Source: Paenibacillus_E oryzisoli_A
GTDB taxonomy: Bacteria > Bacillota > Bacilli > Paenibacillales > NBRC-103111
Length of the DNA: 64,000 nucleotides
Direction of reading: 5' to 3'
NCBI RefSeq assembly: GCF_050467285.1
Contig: NZ_JBCMUN010000009.1
Coordinates: 434,001 to 498,000 of the forward strand
How positions within the stretch are numbered: position 1 is the first letter of the stretch; each line of letters opens with the position of its first letter. Made by a program: the position numbers and the translations under genes. The notes beneath the pieces are model-generated. The model worked only from the letters and a program-made list of their open reading frames with translations, was not told the origin of the DNA and did not search any database. Below, in pieces: positions 42,831 through 50,489 of the stretch.

Positions 42831-43617
42831 TGTACAAAAGCTGATTTATAACGAACTCATCAAACTTGCAAGCAAAACAGGCAATTGGGTGATGACCGCC
42901 CTGCTTCCCCTGCTCGTTCTGGGCGCCGCTCTCCTCTGCCGCTATGCCGGGGCGGACGAACTAGACATGCCGAACGTGTGGGTGTTCATGGACCTGATCC
43001 TGTCGGCGATCCCAAACCTCATGGACATCGTCACTTTGTTCACGATCATAGTGGCTGCCGGCATCGTCGCCTCCGAATTCTCGGGCGGCACAATCAAATT
43101 GCTGCTTATTCGCCCGTTTCACCGTTCAACGCTGCTGTTTGCCAAGTACGCTGCATCACTGCTGTACGGCTTATGCCTGATGGTGCTGCTTGCGCTGTCC
43201 GGCTTTCTGATCGGCGGTCTCCTCTTCGGCTTTGACGGCGGCTCGGCTGCCCACGCCGGAAGCTCATTGACCGATGCAGGCTATGTATGGAAAGCACTCG
43301 GCTGCAGTGCGATCGAACTTGTCGTGATGGTCTCGCTGGCTTTCATGTTCTCAACGGTCTTTCGCTCAAGTGCGATGGCGATCGGCATTTCGCTGTTTTT
43401 CCTGCTCGCCGGAGGGCAGCTTGCCTACGTGCTTAAACCGTTTGCCTGGTCCAAATACTTGATTTTTGCGAACAGCAATCTTTTGCTGTATCTGGACGGC
43501 AATCCGATCCTCGCAGGTATGACGCTTCATTTTTCATTAATGGCATTAACGATTTATCTCATCGGCTTTCTGGGGCTCTCCTGGCTTGTTTTTGCGAAAC
43601 GGGACGTGGCCGGCTAG
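42823..43617 (+). CDS. ABC-2 type permease (antimicrobial peptide export/immunity)
   Basis: A 264-residue membrane protein with about six hydrophobic segments (~20-40, 57-85, 105-130, 155-180, 185-205, 230-255). The layout is that of LanE/LanG or BcrB-like ABC-2 permeases: short loops and no extracellular domain. The ATG lies 8 nt inside the ATPase gene, preceded by GGAGGGCCGG, so translation is coupled. The substrate is not identifiable. A small gap with a second promoter follows before the response-regulator gene. Confidence 0.82.
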   Translation: MLNVQKLIYNELIKLASKTGNWVMTALLPLLVLGAALLCRYAGADELDMPNVWVFMDLILSAIPNLMDIVTLFTIIVAAGIVASEFSGGTIKLLLIRPFHRSTLLFAKYAASLLYGLCLMVLLALSGFLIGGLLFGFDGGSAAHAGSSLTDAGYVWKALGCSAIELVVMVSLAFMFSTVFRSSAMAIGISLFFLLAGGQLAYVLKPFAWSKYLIFANSNLLLYLDGNPILAGMTLHFSLMALTIYLIGFLGLSWLVFAKRDVAG

Positions 43618-43626
43618 CCGGACGCT

Positions 43627-43655
43627 TTTCATTCGAGGCTTCAAGACGGTATACT
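43627..43655 (+). promoter_or_regulatory. Internal SigA-like promoter before the two-component genes
   Basis: TTTCAT (43627-43632) and TATACT (43650-43655) are 17 nt apart, 37 nt upstream of the response regulator ATG. It could supply basal sensor levels independently of induction. Confidence 0.6.
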
Positions 43656-43692
43656 GAGTGCAAACTGTCGAAAAGGGGGCCGCGATAGCGCC

Positions 43693-44391
43693 ATGCCTCA
43701 TCGGATATTACTCGTGGAGGACGATTTCTCCATCGCCGAGATGGTCCGCCATCATTTAGAAAAAGAGCAGTTAACCGTCGAGCACGCCGCGGACGGCGAG
43801 TTCGCCCTGCGGTTGTTCGCAGCGCATACGTATGCGCTCCTTCTGCTTGACCTCATGCTGCCCGGCGTGGACGGGCTTGAAGTGCTGCGCCGCGTCCGCA
43901 GCGAAAGCACCGTGCCGGTTCTGATCCTTTCTGCGAAAGACACTGACGTGGAGAAAGCATTGGGTCTCGGCTTCGGTGCGGACGATTATTTAGCGAAGCC
44001 GTTTTCGCTCATCGAGCTGTCCGCCAGAGTGAAAGCCATTCTGCGCCGCGCATCCCAGTATACCGGAGCGCCTGCGGCAGCAGAGCCCACTTTGCTGCGC
44101 GTTCATGAGCTCACGCTCGACGTGGAGGCGCATCTCGCCTATAAGAACGGCAGTCCGCTGAACTTGACGGCCAAAGAATTGCTCATCCTGAAACTGCTCA
44201 TGAGCCATCCGAAGCGCGCTTTCTCCAAGGAGCAAATCTACCGCGCCGTATGGGACGATGCCTACTACGACGATTACAACGCGATTCAAGTGCATGTCTC
44301 TCGGCTCCGGGAGAAAATCGAGGACGACCCGGCCAAGCCGGCTTATATCAAAACCGTGTGGGGAATCGGCTACAAACTGGGGGAATTTTAG
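43693..44391 (+). CDS. OmpR-family response regulator
   Basis: A 232-residue regulator. The receiver (1-118) has VEDD, the phospho-Asp in LLLLDLMLPG and Lys in LAKPF. The C-terminal winged helix (~133-230) ends in IKTVWGIGYKL. The kinase gene begins 1 nt after its stop, so the pair is translationally linked. It presumably binds the 21-bp palindrome at 42001-42021 and activates the operon on exposure to a peptide antibiotic; this is inferred from the layout, which resembles LanR/K systems. Confidence 0.88.
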   Translation: MPHRILLVEDDFSIAEMVRHHLEKEQLTVEHAADGEFALRLFAAHTYALLLLDLMLPGVDGLEVLRRVRSESTVPVLILSAKDTDVEKALGLGFGADDYLAKPFSLIELSARVKAILRRASQYTGAPAAAEPTLLRVHELTLDVEAHLAYKNGSPLNLTAKELLILKLLMSHPKRAFSKEQIYRAVWDDAYYDDYNAIQVHVSRLREKIEDDPAKPAYIKTVWGIGYKLGEF

Positions 44392-44392
44392 C

Positions 44393-45328
44393 ATGACCGC
44401 TGTTCTGCTGATCCTCTGCCTCGCATTGATCGGGCTTGCGATCGTCCAATACCGTTTGCGTCACACGCCGAGCCGCGAACTGCGCTATATCGAAGACAAG
44501 CTTGCCCGCATTCTGGCTGAACCAACGGCAGAAAAAGTCCATTTGCATACCTCCTCCCCTCACCTGCAGGGACTGCTCACGGTGTTGAACCGGCTGCTGG
44601 AGGCCAATCGCAAACTGGACGCCACGTACGTTCGCAAAGAGCATGCGATGAAGCAAATGGTCGCCAATATGTCGCATGACCTGAAGACGCCGCTGACGGT
44701 CATTCTCGGTCTCACAGAGACGATTGCACTTGACGATCGCCTCGAATCGGATGAGCGCCAGCGTCTTGCGCGCAAAGTTCACGAGAAATCGCTGGACCTG
44801 CTGCATTTGATCCATGAAATGTTTGACCTTGCCCGGCTTGAATCCGGAGATCGCACCGTGCCGCTCGTCAAATTGGATGCTTGCGCGGTTTGTCGAAGCA
44901 GCATCCTTTTCTTTTATGAAATGATTGAATCCCACGGCCTTGAAGTCGATGTCCAGCTTCCTGAACAGCCCGTCTATATTTATGCCAATTCGGATGCCCT
45001 TGGGCGCGTGCTGCACAATCTGCTCTCCAACGCCATCCGATACGGCAATGACGGCGGGGTCGTCGGCATTGCCGTTCGGCAAGAGCCGGATAACGTAGCG
45101 ATCGAGATCTGGGATCGGGGCAAAGGCATTCAAGAAGCGGATCGCGACCGCGTGTTCGAACGCCTATATACGTTGGAAGACTCCAGAAACCAGAATTTTC
45201 AAGGCAGCGGCCTTGGCTTGACCATTACGAAGCGGCTGGTCGAATTGATGGAAGGCACGATCGAGCTAACCAGCATTCCGCAGGAGCAAACCGTTTTTAC
45301 GGTTCACTTTCGCCCCTGCCGCTTCTGA
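44393..45328 (+). CDS. Sensor histidine kinase with a single N-terminal membrane helix
   Basis: About 311 residues. One membrane helix at ~2-20 is followed directly by a linker, the HisKA box (NMSHDLKTPLTVILG, His ~84) and HATPase with N box (NLLSNAIRYG) and G boxes (DRGKGI, GSGLGLTI). There is no extracellular sensor domain, so stimulus perception must be by the membrane helix, the lipid environment or the partner transporter, as proposed for LanK/BceS-like kinases. ATG at 44393, after GGGGGAA, is chosen over an upstream in-frame ATG inside the regulator gene. Confidence 0.88.
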   Translation: MTAVLLILCLALIGLAIVQYRLRHTPSRELRYIEDKLARILAEPTAEKVHLHTSSPHLQGLLTVLNRLLEANRKLDATYVRKEHAMKQMVANMSHDLKTPLTVILGLTETIALDDRLESDERQRLARKVHEKSLDLLHLIHEMFDLARLESGDRTVPLVKLDACAVCRSSILFFYEMIESHGLEVDVQLPEQPVYIYANSDALGRVLHNLLSNAIRYGNDGGVVGIAVRQEPDNVAIEIWDRGKGIQEADRDRVFERLYTLEDSRNQNFQGSGLGLTITKRLVELMEGTIELTSIPQEQTVFTVHFRPCRF

Positions 45329-45342
45329 AAGGAACGATCCTC

Positions 45343-46284
45343 ATGAGCTATATCCTGCAAACCAGGCAGTTAACCAAGCGCTATAAAAACCAAACCGTTG
45401 TTTCCGATGTGAATCTGCATGTCAAACGCGGGGAAATCTACGGCTTCCTCGGCCCCAACGGCGCCGGCAAAACGACGATCATGCGCATGCTGACGAACCT
45501 GATTCCGCCTACGAGCGGAGAAATTGAGCTATTCGGCAAGCCGCTTACCCCGCAGTCTTACGAAACCATGAAGCGGATCGGCAGCCTGATTGAATACCCG
45601 ATCTTTTACGAGCATTTGTCCGGCTATGCCAATCTCGAACTGCACTGCCGCTACATGGGCGTCTATGACCCGCTTCTGGTGAAAGAAGCGCTGTCTTTGG
45701 TCGGCGTCGACGACCTCGGCAACAAGCCGGTCAAGCACTATTCGCTTGGTATGAAGCAGCGCCTGGCGATTGCGCGCGCCATTTCAACGAAGCCCGAGCT
45801 ACTCATACTCGATGAGCCTGTGAACGGCATGGATCCGGCCGGCATACGCGAGCTCCGCGAGTTGTTTCGCATGCTGAGCAAGGAGTACGGGATGACCTTG
45901 TTTATATCGAGCCATATTTTACAGGAAATTGAGCTGTTAGCGGACACGATTGGCGTCATTCAAGGGGGCACTCTCGTCGAAGAAGTCACAATGGATGAGC
46001 TTCGCCGGCAGCATAATGCGTACATTGAAATCGTCGTGAACGATGTCAACCAGGCGGCGCTTGTGCTGGAAGATCTGGCGGCGCCGGGAGGCTACAAGAT
46101 CATGGATCTCGGCACGATCCGCGTTTATGATCCCGACCTCCTGCCTTCGCGTGTCAATCGCGCGCTTGTTGAGCACGGCATTGATATCGAGGCGCTGAGC
46201 AAGAAAACCCGCTCGTTGGAAGATCATTTTCTCGATTTAATGAAAGGGGGCGCCGGCAATGCTGTGGATGCTCATTCGTCTTGA
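45343..46284 (+). CDS. ABC transporter ATP-binding protein, LanF/BcrA type
   Basis: A 313-residue ATPase with Walker A GPNGAGKTTI, a Glu in the Q-loop position (GSLIEYPIFYEHLSG; an E-loop is a hallmark of LanF immunity ATPases), signature YSLGMKQRLAIARAI and Walker B LLILDEP. A ~75-residue C-terminal extension follows the nucleotide-binding domain, as in LanF proteins. AAAGGAACG precedes the ATG. It overlaps the next permease gene by 26 nt. It is the second ATPase-permease pair in the operon. Confidence 0.87.
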   Translation: MSYILQTRQLTKRYKNQTVVSDVNLHVKRGEIYGFLGPNGAGKTTIMRMLTNLIPPTSGEIELFGKPLTPQSYETMKRIGSLIEYPIFYEHLSGYANLELHCRYMGVYDPLLVKEALSLVGVDDLGNKPVKHYSLGMKQRLAIARAISTKPELLILDEPVNGMDPAGIRELRELFRMLSKEYGMTLFISSHILQEIELLADTIGVIQGGTLVEEVTMDELRRQHNAYIEIVVNDVNQAALVLEDLAAPGGYKIMDLGTIRVYDPDLLPSRVNRALVEHGIDIEALSKKTRSLEDHFLDLMKGGAGNAVDAHSS

Positions 46285-46939
46285 ACTGTTGAAAACGCGC
46301 TGGCGCGGACTTCTGCTCAGCGTCGTACTTGCCAACCTCCTGCTTGCCTTATGGGTCGTTGGCAGCGATGTCCCAAACAATGAAGTCCGGAGCTACGACC
46401 GTGCGTTCAACTCCATCATGAATTACGTGGGCATCACGTATATTGTGTTCGCCGCCGTCGTCATGGCCCGCATGGTCATTGACGAATACCGCAACAAGAC
46501 GATTACGCTGATCTTCGCGTACCCGGTGCCGCGCCGCATGCTTTTTACAGCGAAACTCATCATCATTTGGATATGGACGTTTCTGACGGTCGTGGTGGGC
46601 AATGTTTTCGTGGTGTTGTTCCTGCTTGCGGCAAACACCCGTTACCACTACATTGAGGAAACACTTACGACAGACCGATTGCTGATGGAAGCCGTGCGCA
46701 TCGTTATTTTCGCTGTGGCATCCGCCGGGATGGCGCTGGTGCCGATGTACTTCGGCATGCTTCGCAAAACGATGCCCGCGCTCCTGGTCAGCTCCTTCGT
46801 GCTGTCCAATGGCGCGATGATGATTGTCAACAACGAAGCCATCTATCAGAACATTCGCATGTTCTCAATGCTGGCGCTCTGTTATGTGGCGATTGGCGTC
46901 ATATTTGCTTATGGCGGCATGCGCAGGCATCACTTGTAA
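46259..46939 (+). CDS. ABC-2 type permease, second pair
   Basis: A 226-residue protein with about six membrane segments. The first (~18-33) is followed by a conserved cytoplasmic stretch (VMARMVIDEYRNKTITLIFAYPVPRR) that marks ABC-2/BcrB-like permeases and contacts the ATPase. It starts within the ATPase gene, preceded by AAAGGGGGC. It ends the operon; a perfect hairpin lies 21 nt downstream. The role in export or immunity is inferred from its partner and two-component neighbours. Confidence 0.82.
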   Translation: MLWMLIRLELLKTRWRGLLLSVVLANLLLALWVVGSDVPNNEVRSYDRAFNSIMNYVGITYIVFAAVVMARMVIDEYRNKTITLIFAYPVPRRMLFTAKLIIIWIWTFLTVVVGNVFVVLFLLAANTRYHYIEETLTTDRLLMEAVRIVIFAVASAGMALVPMYFGMLRKTMPALLVSSFVLSNGAMMIVNNEAIYQNIRMFSMLALCYVAIGVIFAYGGMRRHHL

Positions 46940-46960
46940 GCTGCCCTGCACACGCAAAAC

Positions 46961-46990
46961 AGCGGAGCAAGCCTCTACGCTTGCTCCGCT
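46961..46990. terminator. Bidirectional hairpin between the ABC operon and GNAT gene
   Basis: AGCGGAGCAAGC and GCTTGCTCCGCT form a perfect 12-bp stem with a 6-nt loop between two convergent genes. T-richness is slight on both sides. Confidence 0.75.
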
Positions 46991-47008
46991 ACTGGATTGC
47001 CTCGTCCG

Positions 47009-47464
47009 CTACAGCTCCAACGTCATAAACAAACTGTTCGGATCCTCGGTATAATCCGCAAATGGCCCGCATTCCTTGAAGCCAAAGCTCACATAAAGTC
47101 TCACCGCCGGCGCAAAAGCTTCCATGGAACCGGTTTCCAGGTTCAGCCGCTTGTAGCCGCGATCTTTCGCTTCACTCACGATATGATCGAGCATGCGTCT
47201 TGCGACACCATTGCGCAGATGCTGCGAGGCCGTCCGCATCGACTTCACTTCGCCCTCTTGCCCGCTCAGCTCCTTGAGCGCTCCAATACCGAGCAATTCG
47301 CCATGTTCCCAAACCGACCAGAACGTAATTTCCGGCTTCTTCAGCCCGTCAAGATTCAGGGCATGCACGCTCTCCGGCGGCGATGCGGTGAACATGCCTT
47401 GCAAGTGTTCCGCTATAAGGGCAATGACTTCAGAGCCAGTCAAGTCGTCTTTCTTAATGTCCAT
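47009..47464 (-). CDS. GNAT-family N-acetyltransferase
   Basis: A 151-residue single-domain acetyltransferase. Motif A, which grips the acetyl-CoA pyrophosphate, is partly visible as SQHLRNGVARRMLDHI, and the NLETGSMEAFAPAVRLYVSFGF segment is the typical motif B. The substrate is unknown. I place the start at ATG 47464, preceded by GGGGAAC, since the longer frame begins in an unrelated region lacking a ribosome binding site. Downstream of the VOC gene on the same strand, 122 nt apart. Confidence 0.87.
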   Translation of the reverse strand: MDIKKDDLTGSEVIALIAEHLQGMFTASPPESVHALNLDGLKKPEITFWSVWEHGELLGIGALKELSGQEGEVKSMRTASQHLRNGVARRMLDHIVSEAKDRGYKRLNLETGSMEAFAPAVRLYVSFGFKECGPFADYTEDPNSLFMTLEL

Positions 47465-47586
47465 TGTTCCCCATGCCTCCACTCCACTCCACTTCACTCC
47501 TAGTACTCCTTGTATCATAGCGGACAACAGCTTATTTTGAAAAGCAATCCACGACAGTTTTGTGATCCAGCACAAACCATCCCAAT

Positions 47587-47937
47587 TTAACTGTGAGCCA
47601 ACAGGTTAATCAACTTCCCGAAGGGATCACGGACATAGAAACGCCTAACGCCCCACGGCTCATTCACAGGCCCGTATTCAATCGGAATCCCTGCACGCTG
47701 GATTCTGTCAAGCGCTTCATCCAGATCGTCGACTTCAATCGATAGATCAGGTACAGGCGTAGAAGAGCCTCCCTCTGAGGCGAAGCTAATCTGAACATCC
47801 ATTGCTTCGTGCGAGCCATAGGTAGCAACCCACCCATGATCCATCAGCACATCAAGGCCAAGCACCTCCTGATAAAAGTGTTTAGCTGCCGTGGTCTCCT
47901 GCACGGCAATGTTGCAGACAATCCGTTTAACCCTCAT
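47587..47937 (-). CDS. VOC/glyoxalase-family protein
   Basis: A 116-residue vicinal oxygen chelate domain protein with two beta-alpha-beta-beta-beta modules (VKRIVCNIAVQETTAAKHFYQEVLGLDV and PDLSIEVDDLDEALDRIQRAGI, ending RRFYVRDPFGKLINLL). Metal-binding positions are only partly conserved, so it may be a binding protein rather than an enzyme. ATG at 47937 with AAGGAGG six nt upstream is chosen over a TTG two codons earlier. The region 47944-48160 upstream is AT-rich; I see no gene in it and no convincing promoter. Confidence 0.82.
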   Translation of the reverse strand: MRVKRIVCNIAVQETTAAKHFYQEVLGLDVLMDHGWVATYGSHEAMDVQISFASEGGSSTPVPDLSIEVDDLDEALDRIQRAGIPIEYGPVNEPWGVRRFYVRDPFGKLINLLAHS

Positions 47938-48160
47938 GTTCAACCTCCTTCTCTCCGCTCTTACTCGTCAAATGAGGTAAAAAAACATCCTGGAGAATCG
48001 TCCTCGCCTTTTTGAGACTGGGCGTATCCAGCTGTGTCACTGAGTTGACCTAAGGCGCCTAAAACATTATTGGTGCAATGGAAATATTAATTGTACTATA
48101 GTTTTCCATAAGAACCAATTCGTTCAGAAAAATCTCCGTTGGCATAATTACGTGGACAAC

Positions 48161-48203
48161 AAAAAAATCCCATGATCTCACGTAAGAGACCCATGGGATT
48201 TTT
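48161..48203 (-). terminator. Terminator of the cupredoxin gene
   Basis: On the minus strand AAAAATCCCATG and CATGGGATTTTT form a long stem ending in T-rich sequence, directly after the stop. Confidence 0.9.
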
Positions 48204-48205
48204 CT

Positions 48206-48955
48206 TTATTTTACGGTAATTTTCCCCTTCATGAAATCCTTATGCGGCTCACAGAAGTAGGTGTACACGCCGGGCTTCGTAAGCGTAACGCTTTCGGACT
48301 CCCCTGCCCCAAGCAGGGCCGTGTGAAAACTGCCATCGTCCGCTACCGCATTGTGCTTCACCGTATCTTTATTCGTGAACACAATCGTCGAACCCGCCTC
48401 AACCGTGATGTCGGTGTCGCTGAAAGCGAAGCCCTGCATGTTAATGTAGTACGTCTTGGCAACGGATTGACCAGAACCCGTAACGAGATTTACGGTTCTT
48501 GTCGCACTGTCGTACTGAACGTTAACGCCGAACACTTCCGCCAGAAAACGGGAATGCACGAATGTCGTGCTGTTGATGAGCTGAGCCGGCCCGACCATAG
48601 TCACCTGCATGCCATCCACATCGGCAGATGAGGAGCCGATAGACAGCTTGACCGTCTTCCCGCCTTTCGTAACGGTTACCGTTTGCGTTGACGCTTCATA
48701 GCCCACTTCTGCGCCGATTCCCTCGGCAAAGGCACGATAGGGAACAAAAAGCGAGTCATCGATCAGGTACGACTCATCGAGCGCCAGCGGACTGCCATTC
48801 AACGTAATCGTCATATCCGATTTGACTTGTTCGGCGGACGCCATGAGGCTGCCCCCCATCGGCATCGGCATGTTGTGATCTGCGGCGGCAGCCGGAACGG
48901 CGAGCGCAGCCAGTAAGCTTCCGCCGATGATCCATGCGGCAATATGTTTCTTCAT
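48206..48955 (-). CDS. Exported cupredoxin with copper-amine-oxidase-like N-terminal domain
   Basis: About 249 residues with a signal peptide (~1-25). Residues ~45-150 are a copper-amine-oxidase N-terminal-like stalk domain (SLFVPYRAFAEGIGAEV, TVTVTKGGKTVKL). The C-terminal ~90 residues are a plastocyanin/azurin-like cupredoxin: likely type-1 copper ligands are the His of TVKHNAVAD, then Cys, His and Met of YFCEPHKDFMKG. It should carry electrons outside the cell. ATG at 48955 follows AAGGAGGATATTG. It is the last gene of a unit with an anti-sigma factor, an ECF sigma factor and a COG4315 repeat protein. Confidence 0.87.
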   Translation of the reverse strand: MKKHIAAWIIGGSLLAALAVPAAAADHNMPMPMGGSLMASAEQVKSDMTITLNGSPLALDESYLIDDSLFVPYRAFAEGIGAEVGYEASTQTVTVTKGGKTVKLSIGSSSADVDGMQVTMVGPAQLINSTTFVHSRFLAEVFGVNVQYDSATRTVNLVTGSGQSVAKTYYINMQGFAFSDTDITVEAGSTIVFTNKDTVKHNAVADDGSFHTALLGAGESESVTLTKPGVYTYFCEPHKDFMKGKITVK

Positions 48956-49039
48956 TGCAATATCCTCCTTCATGATCGTCGATTTGATCTCTCGATCAAG
49001 TAAACGAAGGAAACAAGACATCGGTTTGACGAAACTTCG

Positions 49040-49807
49040 CTATGTGCCCAAAATCTTTTTGCCCCGTGGCGCGCTTCCATTCGGATCCGGTTCGAGTGTT
49101 ACGCCAAACGAATCGATGCGAAGTTCCTTGCTTTTGACCGGTATCGCATACGTCAGCATGCCGGCTCCCTGGCCGTCGACGCGCAGCGTGCCACAATTGT
49201 AGCGCTTGCCGCTCCGGTTGTACCATACTTGATAAGTCCAATCGCCTTCCGTTGGTTTAAGTCCCTGCAAATTAATAACAACATTATGGGCATCTCCGTT
49301 TTGCAGCACCCACACGGTCCCAGACGCCGTCGGCATCGTAGCCTCAACAGATTTCAGCTGGTATGTGGAGACGATCTCGGCAGGCTGGTTCAAAGCCACA
49401 CTGCCCACCAGTTCCGGTGCAGCCGGCTTGCTATGCCACCAAATTCCTGCAGCAAACCCAATAATAATAGCAGCAGCGCTCGTATACACCCACGTATACG
49501 TCCGCTTTTTGTTAGACCCGATCTTTCCAGTTTGCAAAGCCTGAGACCAATCACTTCCTTCATGGTGGGAAGGTTCCGCCTGCGGCCTGGTAGCCGCCAT
49601 AACCTTCGCTTTCAAATCAGCAGGTACTTCCACTTCCTCGATCTCGAACGGCAATGCCTCCCACACTTCGCTCAGCTCCTTTAATTCTTCCCGGCAGGTG
49701 ACACACGCGCGAAGATGCCGTTCGAAGGCGGCACGTTCCCATTCTGTGCATTCGCCGGTCAAATAATTGATCACATAGCTGCAATCCACGATTTCCCGTT
49801 CTTCCAT
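49040..49807 (-). CDS. Anti-sigma factor, zinc-finger plus RskA-like domain
   Basis: About 255 residues. The N-terminal zinc-binding anti-sigma (ZAS) motif is present as H-x3-C-x2-C (HLRACVTC at ~32-39). A single membrane helix lies at ~108-125 (AAAIIIGFAAGIWW), and the extracellular part (~128-255) has the RskA pattern (WVLQNGDAHNVVINLQGLKP, YQVWY). It holds the cognate ECF sigma factor inactive until the extracellular domain senses a signal and is proteolysed. The start overlaps the sigma gene end; GAGGGAGGG precedes it. The preceding codon is a GTG, so the protein may be one residue longer. Confidence 0.88.
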   Translation of the reverse strand: MEEREIVDCSYVINYLTGECTEWERAAFERHLRACVTCREELKELSEVWEALPFEIEEVEVPADLKAKVMAATRPQAEPSHHEGSDWSQALQTGKIGSNKKRTYTWVYTSAAAIIIGFAAGIWWHSKPAAPELVGSVALNQPAEIVSTYQLKSVEATMPTASGTVWVLQNGDAHNVVINLQGLKPTEGDWTYQVWYNRSGKRYNCGTLRVDGQGAGMLTYAIPVKSKELRIDSFGVTLEPDPNGSAPRGKKILGT

Positions 49808-49811
49808 CACG

Positions 49812-50378
49812 TCATCCCTCCCTCAACGATGTCAAATGCTTGCGAAGAATTTTCAAGCCTTGATGCAGGCGGCTTTTCACCGTGCCAATGGGTTCGTTTG
49901 TACGGACGGCGATTTCGCTTAGCGTGTAGCCCTGCCAGTACATCCAATGAATCAGTTGAATTTGACTTTCAGATAAATGAACGTATGCTTTCTGAATTTG
50001 CTCGCCAAGCCATTTGCTCGACATCGCGGCATCCGGCTCGGGAGCGGTGGAGACGAACGCCTCTTCCCAATGGCTGCGGTCCAGATACAGATTCTGATCT
50101 TCCTTCCGCTTCTTGCGAAGGCAGTCAATCGTCACATTGCGGGTGATCGTAATGATCCAATTGACGAACGCGCCTTTAGCGGGATCGTATCCTTTTTGCG
50201 TTGTCCATAACCGCGTAAATACAAGCTGAACAATTTCTCTGGCTGTTTGTTCCTCTTTAGCTGACTTTAGCGCAAAAGAGTACACCAGCTTCGCATAGCG
50301 GTCGTAAAGTTCTTCCAAGGCGGGGTGATACTTATCCATGACCAGCTTCATAAGCTCCCCATCCGTTCGATTGCGCAT
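49812..50378 (-). CDS. ECF RNA polymerase sigma factor (SigK/RskA type)
   Basis: A 188-residue ECF sigma factor: region 2 (~20-95; ELYDRYAKLVYSFALKS, WIITITRNVTIDCLRKKRK) binds the -10 and region 4 (~122-180; YWQGYTLSEIAVRTNEPIGTVKSRLHQGLKILRK) binds the -35. It precedes its RskA-like anti-sigma gene with stop and start nearly overlapping. The ATG at 50378 has a poor ribosome binding site. The gene cluster suggests it controls the surrounding secreted redox-type proteins; an AACC/CGTT promoter-like pair lies upstream of the COG4315 gene. Confidence 0.9.
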   Translation of the reverse strand: MRNRTDGELMKLVMDKYHPALEELYDRYAKLVYSFALKSAKEEQTAREIVQLVFTRLWTTQKGYDPAKGAFVNWIITITRNVTIDCLRKKRKEDQNLYLDRSHWEEAFVSTAPEPDAAMSSKWLGEQIQKAYVHLSESQIQLIHWMYWQGYTLSEIAVRTNEPIGTVKSRLHQGLKILRKHLTSLREG

Positions 50379-50489
50379 TGTTTCCGTACACCCCGAATCG
50401 ACAATGACATGGTTTTCTCTTCTACCTTAGCGGCAGCGGATCAGCTTGGCAATAGCACATTTCGAGGAATAGGCACAAGCCCGGCGATC

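Noticed and set aside
50422..50489. A second small gene between the ECF sigma and COG4315 genes
   Set aside because: The gap is short and frames there are shadows without ribosome binding sites.
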